The notes under the pieces are model-generated. The model did not search any database, was not told the origin of the DNA, and saw only the letters and a list, made by a program, of their open reading frames with translations. The position numbers and the translations under genes are program-made. From DATLFQ01 sp035540915 (GTDB lineage Bacteria; Actinomycetota; Acidimicrobiia; Acidimicrobiales; GCA-2861595), in contig DATLFQ010000138.1 of NCBI GenBank assembly GCA_035540915.1, positions 1 to 19,342 on the forward strand: a DNA stretch of 19,342 nucleotides, given 5' to 3'. Of this stretch, positions 1 through 7,557 are shown piece by piece. Each line of letters opens with the position of its first letter. Position 1 is the first letter of the stretch.

Positions 1-22
1 ATCGCGCGCCCTGGCGCGCGAT
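1..22 (-). terminator. Candidate hairpin terminator after gatB
   Basis: A perfect 10-bp inverted repeat (ATCGCGCGCC, 2-nt centre, GGCGCGCGAT) lies 38 bp past the gatB stop codon. A stable GC hairpin after the last gene of the operon fits a terminator. The window ends here, so any following U tract cannot be seen. Confidence 0.4.
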
Positions 23-60
23 CCGCGTACCGGTTCGCCGGGGTGGGTGCGGGCCGGGGG

Positions 61-1499
61 TCACCCCCCGGGACCGGCCCGCTGGCGCAGGAGGGCGGTG
101 ACGGCCTTGCCGTCGGCGCGACCGGCAGTGGCCTTCATGACCTGGCCGACGAGGTAGCCGGCCACCTTGGCGTCGCCGGCCACGAAGCGCTGCCACTGGT
201 CGGGGCTGGCGGCGATCACGTCGTCGACCGCCGCCCCGAGGGCGTCGCTGGCCATGGCCTCGAACCCGCGGGCCCGGGCCACCTCCCCGGGGTCGCCGCC
301 CTCCGCCAGCACATGGGCCAGCACCTGCTTGGCCTGGGTGGCCGTCAGCTCGCCGCGGTCCTCCATCAGCAGCAGCGACGCGAACGACGCCGGGTCCAGG
401 CGGCGGGCGCCGTCCAGGTCGGCGGCCAGCTCGTTGGCGGCGCGGGTGACCGCCCGGGCGCCGTCCGCACCGGCCGACACGGCGGCCATCACCAGGGTGT
501 CGAGGTCGTGGACGACCACCGTGGCCACCGAGCCGGCCGCGGCGCCGCCGGCCACGGCGGCCAGGCGGGCCCGGCGGGCGGCGGGCAGCGGCGGCAGGGC
601 CGCCGCCACGGCGGCCTGCCACTCGTCGTCGGGCTCCAGGGGCACGAGGTCGGGCTCGGGGAAGTACCGGTAGTCGTCGGCCTCCTCTTTGGACCGGCCC
701 GGGCGGGTGCGTCCGGCCTCCTCGTCCCAGTGGCGGGTCTCTTGCACCACCCGGTCGCCCGCCTCCAGCGACGCCACCTGGCGGGCCGCCTCGTGGTCGA
801 TGGCCCGCCCGAGGGAGCGGAGCGAGTTCAGGTTCTTGATCTCGCACCGGGTGCCGAGCGTGGTGGTCCCGGCCGGGCGCACCGACACGTTGGCGTCCAC
901 CCGCAGCGACCCCTCCTCCATGCGCCCGTCGGAGGCTCCGGTGGCCACCAGGATGGAGCGCAGCTCGGCCACGTAGGCCCGGGCCTGCTCTGCGCTGCGC
1001 AGGTCGGGCCGGCTCACGATCTCCACCAGCGGGACGCCGGCCCGGTTGTAGTCGACCAGCGAACGCGTGGCCTCGTGGATGCGCCCGCCGCCCCCTACGT
1101 GGGTGGTCTTGCCCGTGTCCTCCTCCATGTGGGCCCGCTCGATGCCCACCACCGAGCCGTCGGGCAACTCCAGGCGCCCGTCCACGTTGATCGGCTGGTC
1201 GTACTGGCTGACCTGGTAGTCCTTGGGCATGTCCGGATAGAAGTAGTTCTTCCGGTGGAACACGCTGGGGCGCACCTCGCACTCCAGGGCCAGTCCGATG
1301 CGCATGGCCAGCTCGACGGCCTGCTCGTTGAGCACCGGCAGCGAGCCGGGCAGACCGAGGCAGACCGGGCAGACGTTGGTGTTGGGCTCGTCGCCGAAGC
1401 TGTTGGCGCAGCTGCAGAACAGCTTGGTGGCGGTGCGCAGCTCGCAGTGGACCTCCAGCCCGATGACCGTCTCCCAGCCTGCGACCGGCGCCTCGGTGC

Positions 1500-1503
<4 letters not shown>
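61..1503 (-). CDS. gatB: Asp-tRNA(Asn)/Glu-tRNA(Gln) amidotransferase subunit B
   Basis: GatB is the kinase-like subunit of the GatCAB amidotransferase. It binds the misacylated tRNA, phosphorylates the Glu (or Asp) side chain, and uses ammonia released by GatA. The 480-residue product has the family's usual length. Visible signatures are VIGLEVHCEL near the N-terminus, NVCPVCLGLPGSLPVLN, and RKNYFYPDMPKDYQVSQYDQPI-like text (RKNYFYPDMPKD, then QVSQYDQPI). RSKEEADDYRYFPEPDL follows in the centre, then a YqeY-like C-terminal tail ending in VMKATAGRADGKAVTALLRQ. The GTG at 1503 is chosen because it begins just before the conserved N-terminus and overlaps the gatA stop in a GTGA tetranucleotide, which implies translational coupling. 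The reading frame stays open upstream to 2682, but that extension lies on gatA and is a shadow. Last gene of the gatC-gatA-gatB operon. Confidence 0.98.
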
Positions 1504-2936
<1,433 letters not shown>

Positions 2937-2973
2937 CGGCGCGCCGCCCGCCGAAGGGGACGCCGGCGGTCGT

Positions 2974-3003
2974 CCGTGGACCGCTCTCCCGGAGCGGTCA
3001 CGG
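2974..3003 (-). other. Hairpin between gatC and gatA
   Basis: GACCGCTC and GAGCGGTC (2979-2986 and 2992-2999) form a perfect 8-bp stem with a 5-nt loop. With one bulged base the outer CCGTG/CACGG pairs lengthen it to about 12 bp. It covers the gatC stop codon (2998-3000). It could be an mRNA processing or stability element, or an attenuator between gatC and gatA; the role is inferred. Confidence 0.45.
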
Positions 3004-3300
3004 CGCCTCGCCGAGGATGGGCGGGACCACGAACCGGCCTGACTCGGTCTCGGGCGCCATGGCCAGCACCTCGTCGCGGTCGAGGCCGGGCGCCGGCTCG
3101 TCGGGGCGCAGCACGTTGCGCAGCGGCAGCGGGTGGGCGGTCGGGGGCACGCCGGCGGTGTCGAGCGCCGCCACCCCGGCGGCGTGGTCGAGCACTGCGC
3201 CGAGCTGCTCGGCGAAGCGGGCCTGCTCCTCCTCGGTCAGGGTGAGGCGGGCCAGCCGGGCCACGTGGGCCACGTCGGCGGGGGTGATGCGCTCGGCCAC
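2998..3300 (-). CDS. gatC: Asp-tRNA(Asn)/Glu-tRNA(Gln) amidotransferase subunit C
   Basis: GatC is the small subunit that wraps around the GatA-GatB interface and stabilises the complex. The product is 100 residues, the normal size. It begins with the family pattern ITPADVAHVARLARLTLTEEE, followed by FAEQLGAVLDHAAGVAALDT and the conserved PLPLRNVLRPDEP segment. The start is GTG at 3300. It is supported by the conserved N-terminus and by a TAGGCT -10 hexamer 7 bp upstream, implying a leaderless transcript with no need for a Shine-Dalgarno site. The frame is open further upstream to 3432, but that extension runs through an inverted-repeat element and is not homologous to GatC. First gene of gatCAB. 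Confidence 0.95.
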   Translation of the reverse strand: MAERITPADVAHVARLARLTLTEEEQARFAEQLGAVLDHAAGVAALDTAGVPPTAHPLPLRNVLRPDEPAPGLDRDEVLAMAPETESGRFVVPPILGEAP

Positions 3301-3307
3301 GGCCGGG

Positions 3308-3313
3308 AGCCTA
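3308..3313 (-). promoter_or_regulatory. Predicted -10 box of the gatCAB operon (TAGGCT)
   Basis: TAGGCT fits TANNNT and lies 7 bp before the gatC GTG, so transcription would begin at about the start codon. Its TA is the outer dinucleotide of the inverted-repeat element at 3312-3435. No clear -35 is seen. Confidence 0.5.
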
Positions 3314-3435
3314 GGTGGCTCGTGTCGAACGACGTTCCCGCCCGTGCCACCCACCGATGCACCGGCATGGCCGGCACGCAGGCCGCATCGCTGGCAGCTC
3401 CACGCCGAAGGTGGCCGTTCGACACGAGCCACCTA
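3312..3435. repeat. 124-bp element with 20-bp perfect terminal inverted repeats (MITE-like)
   Basis: TAGGTGGCTCGTGTCGAACG at 3312-3331 is exactly the reverse complement of 3416-3435. The 84 bp between contain no TA and no credible ORF. Both ends begin with TA, so a Tc1/mariner (IS630)-type miniature element with TA target duplication is possible. Alternatively it is a long-stem hairpin in the leader or terminator. It sits exactly between two genes: its right end supplies the TAG stop of the hydrolase gene, and its left end supplies the TA of the gatC -10 box. Confidence 0.6.
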
Positions 3436-4398
3436 CGCGGGCGGGCCGCCGGCTCCTCCGGTGCTTTCCGGAGCGATGCGCACGACCAGCGACCGCTCGC
3501 CGCCGCCGCCGTACCCGCCGGTGTACACCAGGACAGCGGAACCGGGCGCCTCGGCGCGGAAGCGGAAGTGGTGCCGGCCGTCCCGGCGGTCCTCTCCCAC
3601 CAGCGTGACGGCGGGCGACGGTCCGACCCAGCGCCAGCCGGACCCCGGAAGCGACACCTCGAACAGGCAGCCGGCCACTACCCACGTCGCCGGCTCGGTC
3701 ATCTCGGTCGCGAACCGGGCCGACCGGCGCTCGATCTCCTCGGCCTCGAAGTCCATCGTCGCCACGTGGAAGCTGCGCTCCAGCCACACCCGCTCCACCG
3801 GCCCGGCCACCCGGTCGGCCAGCAGGTCGCTGGCCGACGGCGCCACCACGTGGTCCTGGACACTGGTGAACAGCAGCAGCGGGCAGGCGACGTCGCCGAG
3901 CCGGGGGGCCAGCCCGGCCACGCCTTCGAACATCGACACCAGCGGGGCGAGCGGGGCGCCACCGGGCCCGGTCTCACCGCCGCCGGGGCGGGCCACGTCG
4001 GCACCCATCCCGCTGGGGACGACGGCCACGCCGGCCGCCAGCAGGCCACGCAGGATGTCGAAGAACGACTCGGCCACCGGCTCCACCGCCGGGTTGACGC
4101 AGATCAGGCCGGCGATCTCGGCATGGTCGGCGGCCAGCTGGCAGGCCAGCGCGCCGCCCATCGACAGCCCGGCGACGACCACGGGCGAGGCCCGGGCGGC
4201 CAGCTCCTGATAGGCGGCTTCCGCCGCAGCCGACCAGTCCGCCCACCCGGTGCCGATCACGTCCTCCACCGGCCCGCCGTGACCGGGCAGCAGGGGCGCC
4301 GCCACCTCGAACCCGGCCGCGGCCAGCGCGTCGGCCAGGCCCGCCACCGAGGCCGGCGTCCCGGTGAAGCCGTGCAGGACCAGGGCACCGGGTGGCAC
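3433..4398 (-). CDS. Alpha/beta-hydrolase (Est30-like carboxylesterase) with C-terminal beta-sandwich-like domain
   Basis: Predicted serine esterase or lipase of 321 residues. Residues 1-235 form an alpha/beta-hydrolase: the oxyanion segment LHGFTG (8-13), LLPGHG (36-41), the nucleophile elbow GLSMGG (Ser79), Asp182 in SVQDHVV and His211 in SFHVATMD. The pattern resembles Est30-type carboxylesterases and monoacylglycerol lipases. Residues about 240-309 add FEVSLPGSGWRWVG, FRFRAEAPGSAVLVY and ERSLVVRI. This resembles the LPGSGW beta-sandwich or chagasin-like (I42) inhibitor fold and is not usual for this esterase family. No signal peptide is visible, so it is probably cytoplasmic. The GTG at 4398 follows a TACCAT -10 hexamer by 8 bp. 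The TAG stop lies in the terminal repeat of the neighbouring element, so the natural C-terminus may have been altered. The substrate is unknown. Confidence 0.88.
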   Translation of the reverse strand: MPPGALVLHGFTGTPASVAGLADALAAAGFEVAAPLLPGHGGPVEDVIGTGWADWSAAAEAAYQELAARASPVVVAGLSMGGALACQLAADHAEIAGLICVNPAVEPVAESFFDILRGLLAAGVAVVPSGMGADVARPGGGETGPGGAPLAPLVSMFEGVAGLAPRLGDVACPLLLFTSVQDHVVAPSASDLLADRVAGPVERVWLERSFHVATMDFEAEEIERRSARFATEMTEPATWVVAGCLFEVSLPGSGWRWVGPSPAVTLVGEDRRDGRHHFRFRAEAPGSAVLVYTGGYGGGGERSLVVRIAPESTGGAGGPPA

Positions 4399-4406
4399 GC
4401 CCGGCG

Positions 4407-4412
4407 ATGGTA
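4407..4412 (-). promoter_or_regulatory. Predicted -10 box of the hydrolase gene (TACCAT)
   Basis: TACCAT fits TANNNT, 8 bp before the GTG at 4398, suggesting a leaderless transcript. It lies where the -35 region of the divergent SCP2 promoter would be. Confidence 0.45.
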
Positions 4413-4433
4413 CGGGGCGGCGACCAGCCGCGG

Positions 4434-4439
4434 TAGGTT
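4434..4439 (+). promoter_or_regulatory. Predicted -10 box of the SCP2-domain gene (TAGGTT)
   Basis: TAGGTT fits TANNNT, 6 bp before the ATG at 4446, so the first transcribed base would be about the A of the start codon. No Shine-Dalgarno sequence is present. It overlaps the expected -35 position of the divergent hydrolase promoter. Confidence 0.5.
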
Positions 4440-4445
4440 GCCGCG

Positions 4446-4880
4446 ATGCCCGACGCCCACCCGTTCCTGAGCCTCGAGTGGCTGGCGGCCGTCCAGGCCA
4501 TCCGCGAGGAGTACCAGGGGCGTGTCCCCGCCGGTGAGCTGACCGTCCGCATGAACCAGGTCATCACCGAAGTACCGTTCGGCGAGCCGACGATGGACGC
4601 CCACATCGACACCACCTCGGGGCAGGTGGAGATGGCCCCCGGCCACCTCGACGATCCCGAGGTGACGGTAACCACCGACTACGAGACGGCCCGGGCCATC
4701 TTCGTCGACCCCTCCAGCGCCATGGCGCACTTCATGGGCGGGCGCATCAAGGTGCAGGGCGACATGACCAAGCTGCTCGCCCTCATCCAGGCCAACCCCG
4801 ACGAGACGGCGGTGGAGCTGCAACAGCGCCTCGCCGCAGTCACCGCACCGGCGGAACCACCGCCGCCGGCGGGCGCCTGA
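4446..4880 (+). CDS. SCP2 sterol-binding domain protein
   Basis: A 144-residue single-domain protein resembling the SCP2 sterol-transfer family, whose fold makes a hydrophobic pocket for lipids or acyl-CoA. The best evidence is the C-terminal half: VTVTTDYETARAIFVDP, then SAMAHFMGGRIKVQGDMTKL and LALIQ. This matches the usual SCP2 pattern of a helix followed by the G+IK+.GD..KL segment. There is no signal peptide or membrane helix, and the C-terminus is a Pro/Ala tail. The ATG is preceded by TAGGTT at 6 bp and no ribosome site, as expected for a leaderless gene. It is divergent from the hydrolase gene with a 47-bp gap, so lipid-related co-regulation is possible. The ligand cannot be inferred. 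Confidence 0.85.
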   Translation: MPDAHPFLSLEWLAAVQAIREEYQGRVPAGELTVRMNQVITEVPFGEPTMDAHIDTTSGQVEMAPGHLDDPEVTVTTDYETARAIFVDPSSAMAHFMGGRIKVQGDMTKLLALIQANPDETAVELQQRLAAVTAPAEPPPPAGA

Positions 4881-4891
4881 CACCTGAGCAG

Positions 4892-4963
4892 GGCCCGAGG
4901 GGAGGGTGGCACCGGCGGTGGCTGGGGGATCACCGCCTCGACACTTCCGCTCCCCTTCGGGCC
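4892..4963 (+). terminator. Nested hairpin after the SCP2 gene
   Basis: GGCCCGA-GGGGAG at 4892-4904 pairs with CTCCCC-T-TCGGGCC at 4950-4963, giving 13 bp with one bulged T. It encloses a second 7-bp stem, GGCGGTG/CACCGCC (4914-4920/4931-4937). It starts 12 bp after the SCP2 stop in a convergent intergenic gap. It is probably a terminator or a structured 3' end. There is no T-tract. Confidence 0.4.
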
Positions 4964-5036
4964 TGCACACCGATCCTCGGCCGGACCGCCGCCGGCGTGG
5001 AGGACCATTTCCCCGGATGACGCGTCCGGGCTAGTC

Positions 5037-5054
5037 CCCGGCGGCGGCGCCGGG
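5037..5054 (-). terminator. Candidate hairpin terminator after the PASTA kinase gene
   Basis: CCCGGCG, loop GCGG, CGCCGGG: a 7-bp perfect stem 7 bp past the kinase stop codon. There is no U tract, which is common for GC-rich actinobacterial terminators. With the hairpin at 4892-4963 it occupies most of the 181-bp gap between convergent genes; I see no other feature there. Confidence 0.45.
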
Positions 5055-5061
5055 CACCGGC

Positions 5062-6990
5062 CTACGGTGCGAACAGGGTGACGCCGCTGCCCCGGCGGAC
5101 GGTGGCGCCTGGCGCCGGGTCGCTGGCCAGGACGCGGCGGCCCTGGCGGGGCACCACCGCCTCGACGCTCAGCCCTGCCTCCTGCAGCAGCGAGGTGGCC
5201 TCCTCGACGGTGCGGCCGACGATCGGCGGCACGGCCACGGTGTTGGGCCCCTTGGACACGACCACGGTGATGGCGGCGCCCTTCTCGGCCGGCGCGCCGG
5301 GGCCGGGCTGGGTGCGGATGACGACGCCGGGATCGACGTCGTTGCTGAACGCGTCCGAGCGCTTGGCCACCAGGCCCTGTTGGGCCAGCACCGCCCGGGC
5401 GTCCTCGAAGCTGCGGCCGGCCAGTTCGGGCACCTCGCGCAGCGGGGGGCCGTCGGACACGTTGACGGTGACCTGGGCGCCCTTGGTGGTCTCGCCGACC
5501 GGGGACCAGTCGATGACGGTGCCGGCCGGCACGTCCTCGTTGCGCGACCGGGCGACCGTCGGTACCAGGTCCTGGGCCCGCACCGCCTCCTCGGCGGCTG
5601 CCTGGTCCAGGCCGGTCAGGTCGGGGACCGTGCGGGCCGGGGGGCCGAGCGACAGGACCAGCTCGATGGTTTGGCCCTCCCGCAACTCGCCCAGGGCCGG
5701 GTCCTGCACGATGACGCGGTCCTCGGGCACCACGTCGTCGTTGCGCGACGACGTAACCCGGAGCTTGAACTTCTCGTCGGCGACCTCGGCCCGGGCTTCC
5801 TCCAGCGTCTTGCCGGCCAGGTTCGGGATCGGGTGCTCGGGGATCCGCAACTGCACGAACGCGTAGGCCGTGCCGGCGCCGAGGGCGGCGAGCCCCAGGA
5901 ACAGGGCCGCCCACGGCCAGCGCCGCCGGCGGCGGCGGGCGGCGGGGAGGACGAAGGGAGCGCCGTCGGCCTCCGGTGCCGAGACGGGCGACGCCGTCAC
6001 CGGCACAGCCGCGGTGGGCGCCTCGTCGGCGACCCGGATCGGCGGCGGCGCCGGGCGAGGCGCACCGGCGCCGAGCTCGGTGAGGTCGCCCGGCACGTCG
6101 CCCCGCTCGTCGAGGTCCACCCGCGGCGAGCGGGGTGCCAGCCGGAAGGGGTCGGGGGCCGGGAGACGCCGGGCCACATCCTCGAGGGCCCGGGCCAGGC
6201 CGCCGGCGTCCAAGCGGTCGGCCGCCTCCGGCGCAGCCGCCTGCTGGACGACCGGCCCGATGGGGCCCAGCTCCTCGGGCGCTTCCAGCCGGGCGCCCAC
6301 CCGGCCCATCAGCGTGGCGATGGTCGTGTCGGCGGCGAAGGGCACCCGGCCGGTGACCGCCTCGACCATGACCAGGGCCAGGGCGTACACGTCGGCCCTG
6401 CCGTCCACCGACGCGCCCTGCACCTGCTCGGGCGCCGCGTAGCGGGCCGTCCCCAGCACGGTGCCCACCGGCTCGGTCCAGGCCGCCTCGGCCAGCGCCC
6501 GGGCCAAGCCGAAGTCGGCGATGCAGACCCGCCCCTCGTCGTCGAACAGCAGGTTGGCCGGCTTGATGTCGCGGTGGACCAGCCCCCGGCGGTGGGCGTA
6601 GTCCAGGGCCCGGGCCGCCTCCAGGCCGACCAGCAGGGCCTGGGACGGGGTGAGCCGCGTGCCCTCGTCGAGCATGTCGCGCAGGCTGCCGCCGGCCAGG
6701 TGCTCGAGCACGAGGAACGGCCCGTCACCGGACTCGCCCCAGTCGAAGACCCGCATGATGTTGGGGTGGGTGAGGTTGCCGGCCTGCTCGGCCTCGGCCC
6801 GGAAGCGGCGCAGGAACGACTCGTCCTCGGCCAGCGCGGCGTGCAGCACCTTGACCGCGACCTTGCGCTTCAGGGTGACGTCGTGGGCCACGAAGACGTG
6901 GGCCGACGCCCCGGTCCCGATCGGGGCGACGAGGCGGTAGCGGCCACCCAGGACGCGCCCCACCTGGTCGGCCATGCTCGAGGTGGCCAC
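5062..6990 (-). CDS. Transmembrane Ser/Thr protein kinase with four PASTA domains (PknB type)
   Basis: A 642-residue receptor-like kinase. The N-terminal catalytic domain (about 15-280) has the glycine loop GTGASAHVF (25-33), ATP-binding Lys47 in VAVKVL, HRDIKPANLL (139-148), DFG at 159-161 and AAPEQ in the activation segment. A Pro/Ala-rich juxtamembrane linker follows, then an Arg-rich stop and one membrane helix around 355-378 (WPWAALFLGLAALGAGTAYAF). Four extracellular PASTA repeats follow, starting IPNLAGKTL, VPDLTGLDQ, VPELAGRSF and VPPIVGRTV. PASTA kinases sense peptidoglycan fragments or lipid II and control wall synthesis and division. The partners usual for pknB (FHA protein, rodA, pbpA, phosphatase) are absent nearby. 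The GTG at 6990 is supported by TACCCT 6 bp upstream; an in-frame ATG at 6975 is a weaker alternative. Confidence 0.95.
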   Translation of the reverse strand: MATSSMADQVGRVLGGRYRLVAPIGTGASAHVFVAHDVTLKRKVAVKVLHAALAEDESFLRRFRAEAEQAGNLTHPNIMRVFDWGESGDGPFLVLEHLAGGSLRDMLDEGTRLTPSQALLVGLEAARALDYAHRRGLVHRDIKPANLLFDDEGRVCIADFGLARALAEAAWTEPVGTVLGTARYAAPEQVQGASVDGRADVYALALVMVEAVTGRVPFAADTTIATLMGRVGARLEAPEELGPIGPVVQQAAAPEAADRLDAGGLARALEDVARRLPAPDPFRLAPRSPRVDLDERGDVPGDLTELGAGAPRPAPPPIRVADEAPTAAVPVTASPVSAPEADGAPFVLPAARRRRRRWPWAALFLGLAALGAGTAYAFVQLRIPEHPIPNLAGKTLEEARAEVADEKFKLRVTSSRNDDVVPEDRVIVQDPALGELREGQTIELVLSLGPPARTVPDLTGLDQAAAEEAVRAQDLVPTVARSRNEDVPAGTVIDWSPVGETTKGAQVTVNVSDGPPLREVPELAGRSFEDARAVLAQQGLVAKRSDAFSNDVDPGVVIRTQPGPGAPAEKGAAITVVVSKGPNTVAVPPIVGRTVEEATSLLQEAGLSVEAVVPRQGRRVLASDPAPGATVRRGSGVTLFAP

Positions 6991-6996
6991 GGCCCG

Positions 6997-7002
6997 AGGG
7001 TA
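6997..7002 (-). promoter_or_regulatory. Predicted -10 box of the PASTA kinase gene (TACCCT)
   Basis: TACCCT fits TANNNT and lies 6 bp before the GTG at 6990, implying a leaderless mRNA. No convincing -35 is seen. Confidence 0.5.
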
Positions 7003-7067
7003 GCTTGCCGACCCGGCCGGGACGGGGACGCCCTCGCGGGGTCCGGCCCGGCAAGAATGGCCGGCAG

Positions 7068-7511
7068 ATGGCTGCTCCCCCCGCCCGCGCCGCCGGTCGA
7101 CCCGCGCTCTTCACGGTGCGCCGCATCGTCATGTCCGTGCTGCTGGCCGTGGCCTTCGCCGGCATGTACGTCGCCTTCATCCTGCACGACGACTCGCCCA
7201 ACCCGCGCCTGCGCCCGTCGGCCGTCCGCACCGTCTCCCCCGAGCCCGACAGCCTCCAGCTGCGCCAGACCGAGATCTTCGCCGAGCTGGACCCCTTGTT
7301 CACCGGGACGCTCCGGGTCAACGACATCGTGATCCCCGACGACCAGCTGGAGGTCATCGAGGGTCTGAACCGGTACTCGTTCACCCCCGGTGCGGGCAAG
7401 GAGATCGAGCAGCTGCCGGCCGGGCGCACCTGCGCCACGATCGGGTTCCAGCGGGTCGGCGAGACAGACGCCCTCCCCTCCAGCTTCCGCTGGTGCTTCG
7501 ACGTGGCGTGA
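7068..7511 (+). CDS. Small membrane-anchored protein of unknown function
   Basis: 147 residues. A basic, Ala/Pro-rich N-terminus is followed by one hydrophobic segment at about 20-39 (IVMSVLLAVAFAGMYVAFIL), then a soluble domain of about 105 residues with two cysteines (RTCATIGF and WCFDV). The topology suggests a signal-anchored protein with its C-terminal domain outside. The domain (FAELDPLFTGTLRVNDIVIP, then DDQLEVI and RYSFTPGAGKEIEQL) is not one I recognise. The ATG at 7068 is chosen because it precedes the helix with a short N-terminus; the frame is open further up but overlaps the kinase promoter. AAGAAT nine bases upstream is a possible weak -10. Divergent from the PASTA kinase and convergent with ligA, so a cell-envelope role is only a guess. 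Confidence 0.75.
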   Translation: MAAPPARAAGRPALFTVRRIVMSVLLAVAFAGMYVAFILHDDSPNPRLRPSAVRTVSPEPDSLQLRQTEIFAELDPLFTGTLRVNDIVIPDDQLEVIEGLNRYSFTPGAGKEIEQLPAGRTCATIGFQRVGETDALPSSFRWCFDVA

Positions 7512-7557
7512 GGACCGAACGAGAACTACTGGGCGGCTCGTCGGGGCCCTGACCGCG

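Noticed and set aside
3322..3337. SOS-box-like TCGAAC...GTTC near gatC
   Set aside because: Spacing is three bases instead of four and the right half is GTTCCC, not GTTCGA. It is probably just the edge of the terminal repeat.
3301..3432. Longer gatC start at 3432
   Set aside because: The extra 44 codons run through the inverted-repeat element. The reverse strand of the same repeat reads nearly the same ends, as expected for a repeat and not for protein.
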